From assembly GCF_051233475.1 (NCBI RefSeq), contig NZ_JBKFGH010000026.1, forward strand, positions 1-64,000: a DNA stretch of 64,000 nucleotides, given 5' to 3'. Position 1 is the stretch's first letter. Every line of letters begins with the position of its first letter. The notes beneath the pieces are model-generated. The model did no database searches. It was not told the DNA's origin and saw only the letters and a program-made list of their open reading frames with translations. The stretch comes from Bacillus_BU sp051233475 (GTDB lineage: Bacteria; Bacillota; Bacilli; Bacillales; Cytobacillaceae). Of the stretch, positions 1 to 7,944 are shown piece by piece. The position numbers and the translations under genes were made by a program.

Positions 1-20
1 ACACTATTTCTCTTACTCAT
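1..20 (-). CDS. 5' end of a minus-strand gene, cut by window edge
   Basis: Reading the minus strand, a GGGGAGGAG ribosome site (about 26-35) is followed 7 bases later by ATG AGT AAG AGA AAT AGT, giving an N-terminus MSKRNS that runs off the window. Only the start signal supports this call; no function can be assigned. It would be divergent from the peroxidase gene that follows. Confidence 0.4.
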
Positions 21-97
21 AGTGGACTCCTCCCCTTATGACTAAATTGTACTCCTACTAAATTTAGGTGTCCAAATTAGTAAGGGGGCTAAAAAGA

Positions 98-212
98 TAT
101 AGACCAACTTTTAAAATATATCGGACAACTCTAAAAATATATCGGACAACTTTACCCGGATATGCTCGCTGAATTAGACTTATGCTCGTTAAAACCCACT
201 TATGCCCGTTTG
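98..212. repeat. 20-21 bp periodic intergenic array (copy 1)
   Basis: TAT-anchored units start at 98, 119, 140, 161, 181 and 201, so the spacing is 21, 21, 21, 20, 20. The first three resemble TATMGRMCAACTYTAAAA; the last three resemble TTATGCYCGTTWAA. The same two unit types recur at 23534-23725 upstream of cysJ. It fills the gap between a divergent minus-strand gene and the peroxidase gene. No coding potential is apparent. Confidence 0.7.
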
Positions 213-403
213 CCCGATGATGATTGATATAAAAATGATGTCCCTATTATTTACCAAATGAAAGGATATTCTTTTAACAAACAAACAAAGATTGTTAATT
301 TTATCACCGTTAATAATTTATTCACATTATTATCCTCTCTTTCTTGGTTGCTCAAATTATAATGAGAATAGCAACTAATAAAACACAAGCGGGGAATACA
401 GCT

Positions 404-1507
404 ATGAAAAAAATACAACTCAGTTTGCTGATTATATTTTTTATCAGTATCAGTTTAATAGCATGTTCGAATATAGAGGAAGTGTCTCCACCGACAAAGG
501 TTAAGGAACAGGAAGAAACTAAAAAGGAATCCAAAGAATTGGATCCGAAGGTTATTTTAGCTAGTTTGCAAAATCATTCGATGGTTGCGCCACTGGGAGA
601 TATTCCGATTCCAGAAGATAATCCAATGAATCCGGAAGTTCTTAAGCTCGGGAAGGCATTATTTTTTGATCCCCGTTTATCTGGGAATAACGAGGTTAGT
701 TGTGCAACGTGTCATGACCCCAATTTAGGCTATGGTGATAACCGTCCTACTTTTAAAAAAATTGATGGCACTGAAGGCGCGAGAAATAGTCCCACTGTTA
801 TTAACTCTGGATATTACACATCAAACTTTTGGGATGGACGAGCTTCAAGCTTGGAAGAGCAAGCGCTGGGTCCAATTGAAAACCCGAACGAAATGAATCA
901 AAAATTGGTCGAGCTTATCCCAGAATTAAAAGGAATTGAAGGCTATGACGCGCTTTTTAAAGCTGCGTTTTCAGAGGGGATTACCGAGCAAAATATTGCT
1001 AAGGCCCTTGCAGCTTTTCAAAGGCAAATTGTCGTTAAAGATACCCGTTACGATCAATTTTTAAATGGGGATACCGAGGCATTATCCCAGCAAGAACTTC
1101 GTGGACTAAATTTGTTTACGGGGAAAGCATTTTGCGTAACCTGTCATAATGGCCCGAATCTTTCGGATAACAAGTTTTATAATATCGGAACGAAAACTGA
1201 GGATGAAGGACGCTATACGATCACCAAGATTGAAGGCGATTTGGGAAGATTTCGAACTCCAAGTTTATATGGAATTACTCATACAGCCCCTTATATGCAT
1301 AACGGGAGTATCGCCACACTCGAAGAAGTAATCGAATTTTATGATCGTGGCGGCGACGGTCACCCTAACACAAGCTTCTTTATGAAGCAATTTATGAAGC
1401 CGGTCGGGTTAAGCAGCGAAGAAAAAGCGGATCTCTTGGCTTTTTTAAAGACTCTTGGCGGGAACCCACCAATCTATACTGCACCAGAGCTTCCGGGGAT
1501 GAAGTAG
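404..1507 (+). CDS. Lipoprotein di-haem cytochrome c peroxidase (MauG/CcpA family)
   Basis: Predicted to reduce peroxide, or act as a related MauG-type haem enzyme, at the outer face of the membrane. The ATG at 404 is preferred because the signal peptide starts there: a lysine-rich N-terminus, a hydrophobic stretch and lipobox LIAC with Cys at about residue 21. Two c-type haem sites are visible, CATCH at residues 100-104 and CVTCH at 244-248, in the usual two-domain order, and the length (367 aa) fits the family. A close paralogue lies at 11245-12297 on the other strand. An inverted repeat TTAACAA-N11-TTGTTAA (274-298) upstream could be an operator. Family assignment is firm; the true substrate is not shown. 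Confidence 0.9.
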   Translation: MKKIQLSLLIIFFISISLIACSNIEEVSPPTKVKEQEETKKESKELDPKVILASLQNHSMVAPLGDIPIPEDNPMNPEVLKLGKALFFDPRLSGNNEVSCATCHDPNLGYGDNRPTFKKIDGTEGARNSPTVINSGYYTSNFWDGRASSLEEQALGPIENPNEMNQKLVELIPELKGIEGYDALFKAAFSEGITEQNIAKALAAFQRQIVVKDTRYDQFLNGDTEALSQQELRGLNLFTGKAFCVTCHNGPNLSDNKFYNIGTKTEDEGRYTITKIEGDLGRFRTPSLYGITHTAPYMHNGSIATLEEVIEFYDRGGDGHPNTSFFMKQFMKPVGLSSEEKADLLAFLKTLGGNPPIYTAPELPGMK

Positions 1508-1520
1508 GCAGAACGAATAT

Positions 1521-1563
1521 AAAAAAAGGCTAGGAAAACTAAAATGTTTTCTAGCCTTTTTTG
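1521..1563 (+). terminator. Rho-independent terminator after peroxidase gene
   Basis: GGCTAGGAAAAC pairs with GTTTTCTAGCC (one bulge) around a short AT loop, followed by a run of T. It begins about 13 bases after the stop codon. Confidence 0.85.
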
Positions 1564-1611
1564 TGTTTTAGAAAATTATAGAATTCAAAGCTGTGGATAA
1601 CTATTGCACAG

Positions 1612-1769
1612 TTAGACTCGTCCAGCTCCAGCGCCCAGCTCCTAGTGTACTTCGCCCACCTCCCTACGATAAGTCAACATCGAATCGCTATCGCTCTTCG
1701 TGTTTCCTTTATCTCAGTCGATGTGCTCCAGTCCTGTCGTGAGCTACCCGGGCGCTTTCGCTTTTGTTT
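1612..1769. repeat. Dispersed Bacillus-type structured repeat
   Basis: A GC-richer stretch beginning GACTCGTCCAGCTCCAGCG and ending near CGGGCGCTTTCGCTTTT, whose ends pair (AGCGCCC with GGGCGCT). I recall this CCAGCTCCAGCGCC...GGCGCTTTCGC element as a common intergenic repeat in Bacillus genomes; that is memory, not a search. It separates two convergent genes and has no convincing gene. Confidence 0.55.
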
Positions 1770-1777
1770 TTGGATAC

Positions 1778-2455
1778 TTAGCAAATTTTTTGAATTAATT
1801 GGGAAGAATTGTTTTTGGGTGAATTTACTAGCTGACTAACCTCGTATGCTTCCATTAAGGCGCTATCAAGCGGTTGTAAAAGATGATGGAGATAATGGGT
1901 ATCAGTAATTGCAGGGTCGAGCCATACTTTTTCATCCTCAGGCTTCAATATGACAGGCATTCTGTCATGAATATCCCGGACAAGCTCGTTTGGCGTTGTG
2001 GTAATCACAGAACAAGAAAAAATCGATTTTCCGTCAGGTGATTTCCAGTGCTCCCACAGACCTGCCATTCCAAATAACTCATCATTCCTAAGTTTAATTC
2101 TCATAGGTGTTTTATTTTTTGGATCCGTTCTCTTCCACTCATAGAAGCTATCAGCGATAATCAGGCAGCGTCTTTTTTTAAAGGCTTCTTTAAAGCTTGG
2201 CTTCTCAGATAGAGTTTCTGAGCGGGCATTAATCATTTTGAAGCCTATTGAAGGATCTTTTGCCCAAGGCGGAATAAGTCCCCACTTTAAATACCCCATT
2301 TTATTTATCAAGCCATTATTAATTATTGCTAAAACGGATTGTGAAGGTGCCACATTGTAGCTGGGTAAATAGCCTTCCTCATCAAGAAATGCTTCAACAT
2401 CAAACCTGTTTAAAATCTCCTCCAGTGTAGAAGTTAACGTAAATCTCCCACACAT
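1778..2455 (-). CDS. SOS response-associated peptidase (SRAP/YedK/HMCES family)
   Basis: SRAP proteins covalently cap abasic sites in single-stranded DNA through the amino-terminal Cys exposed after Met removal. That decides the start: GGAGGT, a short spacer, then ATG TGT GGG (MCGRFTL), so Cys2 is in place; an upstream in-frame start would bury it. The conserved blocks PSYNVAPSQ, KWGLIPPWAKD, NARSET, CLIIADSFYEWK and RMPVIL with the downstream His-rich end are all present. At 225 aa it is full length. It is convergent with the upstream peroxidase gene across a repeat. Confidence 0.92.
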   Translation of the reverse strand: MCGRFTLTSTLEEILNRFDVEAFLDEEGYLPSYNVAPSQSVLAIINNGLINKMGYLKWGLIPPWAKDPSIGFKMINARSETLSEKPSFKEAFKKRRCLIIADSFYEWKRTDPKNKTPMRIKLRNDELFGMAGLWEHWKSPDGKSIFSCSVITTTPNELVRDIHDRMPVILKPEDEKVWLDPAITDTHYLHHLLQPLDSALMEAYEVSQLVNSPKNNSSQLIQKIC

Positions 2456-2543
2456 TCCCAGCACCTCCAATCCATTTTTTTATAATCGTATCAAATCTAG
2501 TCTTGAAATACAAAAACCGTAAGCAATCTGTTATTTTGTAAAA

Positions 2544-2557
2544 TGAAAACGTTAACT
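2544..2557 (+). promoter_or_regulatory. cre-like site (CcpA) upstream of MFS carrier
   Basis: TGAAAACGTTAACT matches the cre consensus TGWAANCGNTNWCA at 13 of 14 positions. It lies about 105 bp upstream of the MFS gene and would fit carbon catabolite control of a sugar carrier. Prediction only. Confidence 0.45.
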
Positions 2558-2576
2558 GAAAGATGATAAAAACAAG

Positions 2577-2632
2577 CAAATGGAAGTGTTACTATGCATA
2601 AGATAGTAGCACTTCCTTTTTGCTTGGAAACG
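2577..2632 (+). terminator. Orphan hairpin/attenuator-like structure upstream of MFS gene
   Basis: GGAAGTGTTACTAT and ATAGTAGCACTTCC are nearly perfectly complementary around a 7-base loop and are followed by TTTTT. No plus-strand gene lies upstream for it to end, so it may attenuate the MFS transcript or end a short RNA. Confidence 0.55.
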
Positions 2633-2661
2633 GGCATTGAGTGGGAATAGAGGAGATTAGC

Positions 2662-3831
2662 ATGAAAACAACTTGGTTGTTAGGCTTTGGTTTTTTTAGC
2701 ATTAGTATTGGCTGGGCATTGTATAATGGCTTTGTTCCATTTTTTCTTGATCATTATCTAGGCAGTACAGCACTTATTGGCTTTTTGATGACCCTCGATA
2801 ATTATGTTGCCCTATTTTTACAACCGTATATTGGGAATCTTAGCGATCGGACCAAAACGAGGTTCGGTCGCCGCATGCCTTTTTTATTAATAGGGATCCC
2901 AATTGCTGCTTTATTTTATGGGCTAATTCCTTTTCATCAAAGTTTAGCTTCATTAATCATTTTTATGATTTGCATGAATTTATCGATGGCGATTTTCCGG
3001 ACTCCGACGATTGCACTCATGCCGGACATTACCCCAGAGCAAGAGCGGACAAAGGCAAATGGGATCATTAACTTTATGGGTGGCTGTGGCGCTATCTTGG
3101 CCTTCAGTGTTGGCTCCTATTTATATAAATTGGACCCTTCTATTCCTTTCCTAGTTGTTTCAGCTGTTTTTTTAATAGCTTTATTTGTAATATATTACAA
3201 TATTAATGAAAACCGAGATGCGATTAGGTATATCACTCATACCGGTGATAAAATCGATTATAAAAATGAATTAAATGTACCGACTATTTTATTGCTTGCC
3301 TCAATCTTCTTTTGGTTTATAGCAATACAGGGAATGGAGGCATTATTTACCTTATATGGTGTTAAGGAGTTAGGCTTATCAGTTAGTGCTTCCGCATTTT
3401 CGTTAGCTTTCTTCTCGTTAAGTTTTGTCCTTTCTTCAATTCCGTGCGGACATTTAGGGGCAAAATACGGTATGAAAAAAATAATCGTAATCGGGGTCCT
3501 TGGCTTGGTTATTGTTTTTATTGTATTAAGTTTTATAGAAACAATTCTGGCGTTAAGGATGACGTTGTTGGTTGGAGGGGTCTTTTGGGCCTGTATCAAT
3601 ATTAATGCGTATCCATTCATCGTCTCAACGGGGAAAAAACAAGGTTTCGGAACGAGAACCGGTTTGTACTATTTGGTATCTTCACTTTCAGCGATTATTT
3701 CTCCGCCAACATTGGGCCTACTTGTTGATGTATTTGGGTTTGGAATCTTATTTTATGCTGCTGCAGCTAGCATGCTGTGCGCACTCGCATGTTTGTTAAA
3801 AGTCCCTCAACCTGAAGTACTTTCCTCTTGA
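2662..3831 (+). CDS. MFS transporter, SLC45/sucrose-carrier-like
   Basis: Predicted inner-membrane sugar:cation symporter, with about 12 hydrophobic segments over 389 residues. The loop after segment 2 carries GNLSDRTKTRFGRRMPF, typical of GPH/SLC45-type carriers. The ATG at 2662 follows AGGAGA with normal spacing and is preferred to a GTG at 2641. A cre-like site and a terminator-like hairpin sit in its leader. No sugar enzyme is adjacent, so the substrate is unknown. Confidence 0.78.
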   Translation: MKTTWLLGFGFFSISIGWALYNGFVPFFLDHYLGSTALIGFLMTLDNYVALFLQPYIGNLSDRTKTRFGRRMPFLLIGIPIAALFYGLIPFHQSLASLIIFMICMNLSMAIFRTPTIALMPDITPEQERTKANGIINFMGGCGAILAFSVGSYLYKLDPSIPFLVVSAVFLIALFVIYYNINENRDAIRYITHTGDKIDYKNELNVPTILLLASIFFWFIAIQGMEALFTLYGVKELGLSVSASAFSLAFFSLSFVLSSIPCGHLGAKYGMKKIIVIGVLGLVIVFIVLSFIETILALRMTLLVGGVFWACININAYPFIVSTGKKQGFGTRTGLYYLVSSLSAIISPPTLGLLVDVFGFGILFYAAAASMLCALACLLKVPQPEVLSS

Positions 3832-3986
3832 TGATGTCCATTTTAACTTTGTCATAGAATATGATAGCGGCAATTGGCTCATATCTAAATTTTGGAGAAA
3901 ACATTGGTATAATTATTTTGGTTATAATACCATATAAAAGATATGCTGATTTTTTTTTATGAAATGGAAGAGGTGCTTTAAGGATA

Positions 3987-4349
3987 ATGTCGATTGGAGA
4001 TTTAGAAAATCAAATTAGTAAAGAATTAACAAAGTGGGAAAAAGAATATTTAGGTCGTGGCTCTGTATTGGTCAAAACCGATATCCTGCGAAATATGATT
4101 ATAGTATTATTAAGAGGCATTCTTTCATCTGCAGAACAAAATGTTTCGAAAACAAGCGACGGTTTATTATCGATAAAACAAAACCGTGCCCAACTAATAG
4201 AGTCTGGAAGGGAACAGCTGGAAGAGATCATCTATAATTTAACGGGGGAGAGAGTGATCAGTTTTCATACTGACATTAGCACTCGAACCGGGGAAAGACT
4301 AATTGTGTTTATCCTTGAAAATAATTTGCAGAAAAAGTTTCAGAGCTAG
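3987..4349 (+). CDS. MpsC-like protein (DUF2294)
   Basis: A 120-aa soluble protein of the DUF2294 family, now linked to MpsC of the Na+-translocating MpsABC membrane-potential system of staphylococci. Features seen: an N-terminal amphipathic helix (LENQISKELTKWEKEYLGRG), the block DMLR-like TDILRNMIIVLLRG, and a C-terminal ISFHTDISTRTGE block. No mpsA or mpsB is next to it, so the role here is open. An AAGGA ribosome site precedes the ATG. Confidence 0.75.
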   Translation: MSIGDLENQISKELTKWEKEYLGRGSVLVKTDILRNMIIVLLRGILSSAEQNVSKTSDGLLSIKQNRAQLIESGREQLEEIIYNLTGERVISFHTDISTRTGERLIVFILENNLQKKFQS

Positions 4350-4415
4350 TTTCTATTTCCTGATTAGAACATAAATTTAAATAACAAGCTATAAAGGGAC
4401 GCACATGGCGCCCCT

Positions 4416-5303
4416 TTATTTTGTGAAAATCTTTACCCCGGTTTCAGGGACGGTTAAACCCAACCGTTCTAAATGCTTGCGAACTCCAATGCGTTCCCAC
4501 ATTTTAAAATATGGTTTGGCAAGTGCATGCTTAGGATAGAAAATGCCAACACTAGTCAGTTCATCAAAGTTCATTCCCTGGCGAACGTGCTTTTCAATCA
4601 ATTCATCCCGTTTGTCAATGATAGAAAGATAGTTTCCCATAGCTTGTTTAAATTCTTGTTTGGTGAAAATTCCTTTTTGATGTCCAGTGATAAAGGTGTC
4701 TGCATCAACGGTTAATAGTTGATTTCCTGACCTAATAAACTCCTCTATATCCCCATCGGTCCCGTTATACCAAGGGCCGAATGAAGTCATGTCATAATCC
4801 CCGGCATAGACAACTCCGAGGTCCGGGAAATAGGGGCAAGATAATCCCTTCGTATGACCAGGTGTGTGCAAAAATTGGACCTTTATCCCACCAAAATTAT
4901 AAATCTTTTCATACTCATAAAAGTCCGAAATTTCTTCGAGGTTTTTCACCCATTCGGCTGGAATTGATTTTTCCCACTGCTCTGCACCGTCTGGTCCCCA
5001 TTCCTGATAGATACCATATACCTGGGCAACACCTTTAATTGTCCGTGATGTTCTGAACTCAATCGGATTAATCCATTTAGCTGCATTAGGGAAACGATGG
5101 TTATAAGTAGTGTGATCGGGATGATAGTGAGTATTCACAATTAATTCTACTCCGTATTCCCGTTCAATCTCGCGAAGCGCATTAGGGTCTGCACCGGAAT
5201 CGATCAGCACCTTTTCCTGACAATCGATAAACAAACTTCGTGAAAAGGGAACCTTGCTATTTTTAGGTCCTTCCACAATAATAATTGGGCCAATACGATT
5301 CAA
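4416..5303 (-). CDS. MBL-fold metallo-hydrolase
   Basis: Zn-dependent hydrolase of the metallo-beta-lactamase fold. The metal motif THYHPDH appears near residue 60, further ligands at HTPGHTKG and GDYDMTSFG, and TGHQKG near the end. The start is probably TTG at 5303, since GAGGTG lies 6 bases upstream; the GTG at 5312 is part of that ribosome site. About 295 aa. Upstream sits a FadR-like palindrome (5369-5388), suggesting a link to fatty-acid or acyl-CoA metabolism; this is inference. Substrate unknown. Confidence 0.82.
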   Translation of the reverse strand: MNRIGPIIIVEGPKNSKVPFSRSLFIDCQEKVLIDSGADPNALREIEREYGVELIVNTHYHPDHTTYNHRFPNAAKWINPIEFRTSRTIKGVAQVYGIYQEWGPDGAEQWEKSIPAEWVKNLEEISDFYEYEKIYNFGGIKVQFLHTPGHTKGLSCPYFPDLGVVYAGDYDMTSFGPWYNGTDGDIEEFIRSGNQLLTVDADTFITGHQKGIFTKQEFKQAMGNYLSIIDKRDELIEKHVRQGMNFDELTSVGIFYPKHALAKPYFKMWERIGVRKHLERLGLTVPETGVKIFTK

Positions 5304-5368
5304 TGTTTTCACCTCTTATTAATAGGGGTATGGGTTTAGATTTTTTTGGATGTCGAAACGAATGAGAA

Positions 5369-5388
5369 ATGAATGGTTATTCATTCAT
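5369..5388. promoter_or_regulatory. FadR-like operator
   Basis: ATGAATGGTTATTCATTCAT agrees at 18 of 20 positions with the Bacillus FadR (YsiA) operator consensus as I recall it, WTGAATGAMTANTCATTCAW. It lies about 65 bp upstream of the MBL-hydrolase start, in a promoter position. Confidence 0.5.
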
Positions 5389-5535
5389 TATACCACATAA
5401 TCGTCGTTCTTCCAATTTATACTATATAAATAGGTAAAAAGGATATCAATAGTGTTTTGGTAAAACATCAAACCCGTTTTTTTTTTGCATAGACACGTAC
5501 CACTCATGTCTAAGCTAGTTGTAATTTGCGTTGAA

Positions 5536-5637
5536 TTAACTTTCTTTTAATACGGTGAAAAAGGGAAGAATGAGGACAGCCAAAGCTAAAGCAAACACGG
5601 CGATAGAACCAAGTTTACTTTTTTCGATTTTAACCAC
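5536..5637 (-). CDS. Possible 33-aa single-span membrane peptide
   Basis: An open frame starting GTG encodes a Lys-rich N-terminus (VKIEKSKLGS), a roughly 20-residue hydrophobic stretch (IAVFALALAVLILPFF) and a TVLKES tail. The composition looks like a genuine membrane peptide, but no ribosome site precedes the GTG on the minus strand and there is no ATG, so it may be a remnant or unexpressed. Confidence 0.25.
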   Translation of the reverse strand: MVKIEKSKLGSIAVFALALAVLILPFFTVLKES

Positions 5638-5697
5638 AAATTGGAGGAGGATATTTTTTATTTCTCTTCAAATAATATTTATAAGGATGTGGTTAAG

Positions 5698-6147
5698 ATG
5701 AAATTTTTCATCAGTGACAATATGCCGATGTTTATTAAAAAAGAAATGGAACAATTACAAAACCATATTTCTCCAATAATGACAAAAATGTCGAAATATA
5801 TGTTTTGGGCTACACCGTTAAAGATCATTTCTTTTTTTAACCTTTTTTTAATTTTGTTTTTAACACCACAGACGAATGACAATTGGACTGCATTGATGCT
5901 CTACGCAGTTCTAGGTGCAGTTGGAATGGCGCTGTCAAAAGAAACAAAGCATCAGCAAGCGGAACTTCACAAACTAAGTGTTAACTATATAGTGGAACGC
6001 ATAAAGAAAAGTGACATCATGTCCGTTTACCGAAAAGAAGCCTATTTCCGGCTAGTCAAGGAACAACCATTTAGAATGATGAACCATTTTATTAATTTCT
6101 TAAGGGAAGAAAACGAACGAAGAAAAAGGGAACTAAATCTTGACTAG
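5698..6147 (+). CDS. YwnF-like membrane protein (DUF5392)
   Basis: A 149-aa protein with two central hydrophobic segments (about residues 40-58 and 65-85) and a charged C-terminal region ending REENERRKRELNLD, matching the YwnF/DUF5392 family of Bacillus. Function unknown. The ATG at 5698 follows AAGGATG; a GGAGGAGG at 5643-5650 also exists in frame but lacks a suitable start codon after it. Confidence 0.68.
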   Translation: MKFFISDNMPMFIKKEMEQLQNHISPIMTKMSKYMFWATPLKIISFFNLFLILFLTPQTNDNWTALMLYAVLGAVGMALSKETKHQQAELHKLSVNYIVERIKKSDIMSVYRKEAYFRLVKEQPFRMMNHFINFLREENERRKRELNLD

Positions 6148-6162
6148 CTTCTTCTTGAAATA

Positions 6163-6202
6163 AAAAAATGCGTGGCCCATTTAAAAATGGTCACGCATTT
6201 CT
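6163..6202 (-). terminator. Terminator overlapping the end of the ArsR gene
   Basis: AAATGCGTG and CACGCATTT form the stem. On the minus strand it is followed by a long T run. The TGA stop of the ArsR gene is inside the stem. It may also serve the convergent YwnF-like gene. Confidence 0.8.
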
Positions 6203-6502
6203 AATATTATTACCTAAGGATTGAATATATTGAACCAGAAATTCATCCGCACAATGAACCAACTTTTTGATATCATCATTTCTCAAACTGTAAAATACTT
6301 TTGACCCATCCCTTTCGCTTGAAAGGATTCCTGCGTCTTTAAGAATTTTTAAATGTTGAGATAGATTTGCTTGGCTAAATTCAACGTTCCCGTTTAATTC
6401 ACATACACATTTTTTACCATCTAAAAGAAATAAGATAATCTTATATCTAATGGGATGTCCCATGGCTTTAAACATTTTTGCAATTAACTCTTCTTTTTGC
6501 AT
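6191..6502 (-). CDS. ArsR/SmtB-family thiol- or metal-sensing repressor
   Basis: A 103-aa winged-helix repressor. The recognition region QANLSQHLKILKDAGIL (about 44-60) and wing RDGSKVFYSL (64-73) are clear. Cys32 and Cys34 in KKCVCEL occupy the ELCVCDL metal-site position; Cys84 is near the C-terminal helix. It could sense As/Sb/Cd or reactive sulfur. A perfect 10-bp inverted repeat (6538-6566) just upstream is its probable operator. It lies next to the electron-transfer module but has its own promoter region. Confidence 0.88.
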   Translation of the reverse strand: MQKEELIAKMFKAMGHPIRYKIILFLLDGKKCVCELNGNVEFSQANLSQHLKILKDAGILSSERDGSKVFYSLRNDDIKKLVHCADEFLVQYIQSLGNNIRNA

Positions 6503-6537
6503 TTATAGACAGCTCCCTAGGAATCCTTAATGGTTTT

Positions 6538-6566
6538 TATAATATAGCCGTTAATTCTATATTATA
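6538..6566. promoter_or_regulatory. Probable ArsR operator
   Basis: TATAATATAG-N9-CTATATTATA is a perfect 10-bp inverted repeat, 36 bp upstream of the ArsR start codon. Position and symmetry fit autoregulation. Confidence 0.6.
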
Positions 6567-6616
6567 AAATATGCTGCTATAATGTTTCAATCTGAATTTT
6601 TTTCGGTAATCTTGAT

Positions 6617-7105
6617 TTATAAAATTTGTTTCCGCTCTTCTTCAATAATGGAATGATATATTTCTGTTTCTATATCTGTAACTGGCTGTTCGGTTCCAGT
6701 TTGTAGGGCCGGTGTAAGCTTTTTCCACTTTTTAATTAAAATGAAAATCAATATCAGTACCAGGAAGATCAACAGAAACGGGGTAACCCAAAGAGTCAGG
6801 TTAAACCCTTTTTTAGGAGGTGCTTTTAAAGCTTGAACGCCTAATTCTTCAACATAATAATCTAATATTTCCTGCTTTGTCATCCCTTTTTCAAACATTT
6901 CGGCTACTTCTTGATAATATAATTGTTTAACACTACAAGATGCTACATCATCATTTCCATGACCCTCCATCGAGAGCATATCAACGGTAGCTTGAAACTC
7001 AGGGTTAGAATAATCAAATTCATTTTTTACATTACTTTCTGCTGAAACGCTTATTCCCCCGAAAAGAATGGAAAAAAGTATTATGAAACCTGTAATTCTT
7101 TTCAT
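6617..7105 (-). CDS. CcmH-like membrane-anchored protein lacking the CxxC pair
   Basis: A signal peptide (first ~24 residues, ending SVSAES) is followed by a small extracytoplasmic helical domain, then a transmembrane segment (WVTPFLLIFLVLILIFILI) and a cytoplasmic tail. The run GMTKQEILDYYVEELGV and KKGFNLTLWVTPF resemble CcmH/NrfF proteins, which deliver apocytochrome c to the haem lyase. The usual LRCxxC is missing; only one Cys (ASCSVKQ) is seen. AGGAGGT precedes ATG 7105. It follows the Fe-S/cytochrome b genes on the same strand and has its own operator-like site at 7135-7150. Confidence 0.6.
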   Translation of the reverse strand: MKRITGFIILFSILFGGISVSAESNVKNEFDYSNPEFQATVDMLSMEGHGNDDVASCSVKQLYYQEVAEMFEKGMTKQEILDYYVEELGVQALKAPPKKGFNLTLWVTPFLLIFLVLILIFILIKKWKKLTPALQTGTEQPVTDIETEIYHSIIEEERKQIL

Positions 7106-7134
7106 AATCAACCTCCTCTTATATTTTGCCCTAA

Positions 7135-7150
7135 AAACCTATCGGGGTAT
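7135..7150. promoter_or_regulatory. CsoR/CstR-like operator, third copy
   Basis: AAACCTATCGGGGTAT matches the two copies upstream of the Fe-S gene (ATACC-TAnnn-GGGTAT) with changes in the left arm and centre. It is 30 bp upstream of the CcmH-like start. Confidence 0.45.
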
Positions 7151-7281
7151 TATTGGGCGTGCAACTACTTATGGATAAGAACTTCATTAGCAACAATTTA
7201 ATTATATTACTATTTAATTAAATGCTTATTAACTTAATTTGACAAAATTGAAAACGATTGAATTCCCATTTAATGTTCCAC

Positions 7282-7944
7282 TCATTTTTTGAGTTTCTTA
7301 TACCACAGAGGGTGGCGGTGTTTAACATAATCTTCATCAACAAACCCAGAAAACATCCCAGGCAATAATTTCCGATTTGCTTTAATAATAAACGCCAGCA
7401 AATGTGCTCCAATTAAAACTATTAATCCAATGGTTGAGAAATTATGAATATTGGTCGTAATCGTTAATAAAGTTTGTGGAACATCAAATAAATTTGCATT
7501 TTTGGCTATTTTGATAAATCCGGTTAATATCAAGAATAAAACGACGATTCCTATTGCTGCGTATGCAAGCCTTTGCTCAGCTAAATACTTCTCACTTGGG
7601 GGTTCTTCTCCCTTTGTAATCATCGCTTTAATGATTTGAACCGATTCCTTTACATCTCCTCTTTTCGGCATAATATCAAATTGTTTTTGCAAGAGATGAA
7701 AAAAAATGTGGTAGAAAACGATAAAAATAAGTACGATAGCACCGATATAATGGAGGATCAAAGTAATTGAATAATCACCGAGCCATTCTGCTCCGGGAAT
7801 TTTGACGACATTATAGCGTTTATAAACGGGCATTTGCCCAAATCCTGTAATAATCAGTGAAAAAATCGAAGCGGCGGTTAACCAATGAACGAGACGATTT
7901 GACCGACTCTGCCTATATACTTTTCCTTTATTCTTCTTTTCCAT
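7282..7944 (-). CDS. Cytochrome b subunit, formate dehydrogenase gamma-like
   Basis: A 220-aa integral membrane protein with four hydrophobic segments and candidate haem histidines in HWL (residue ~20), LHYIGA, YHIFFH and IHNF/GAHLLAF. This matches the di-haem cytochrome b family (FdnI/HyaC type) that passes electrons between the quinone pool and an extracytoplasmic Fe-S subunit. Its start overlaps the end of the Fe-S gene by 17 bp, implying translational coupling. No catalytic subunit is encoded nearby. Confidence 0.82.
   Translation of the reverse strand: MEKKNKGKVYRQSRSNRLVHWLTAASIFSLIITGFGQMPVYKRYNVVKIPGAEWLGDYSITLILHYIGAIVLIFIVFYHIFFHLLQKQFDIMPKRGDVKESVQIIKAMITKGEEPPSEKYLAEQRLAYAAIGIVVLFLILTGFIKIAKNANLFDVPQTLLTITTNIHNFSTIGLIVLIGAHLLAFIIKANRKLLPGMFSGFVDEDYVKHRHPLWYKKLKK

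Noticed and set aside
1645..1839. 64-aa protein
   Set aside because: Lies across the dispersed repeat and the 3' end of the SRAP gene on the opposite strand; no ribosome site.
7248..7262. cre-like TGAAAACGATTGAA
   Set aside because: Lies in the region after the cytochrome b stop codon and misses key positions in the right half.
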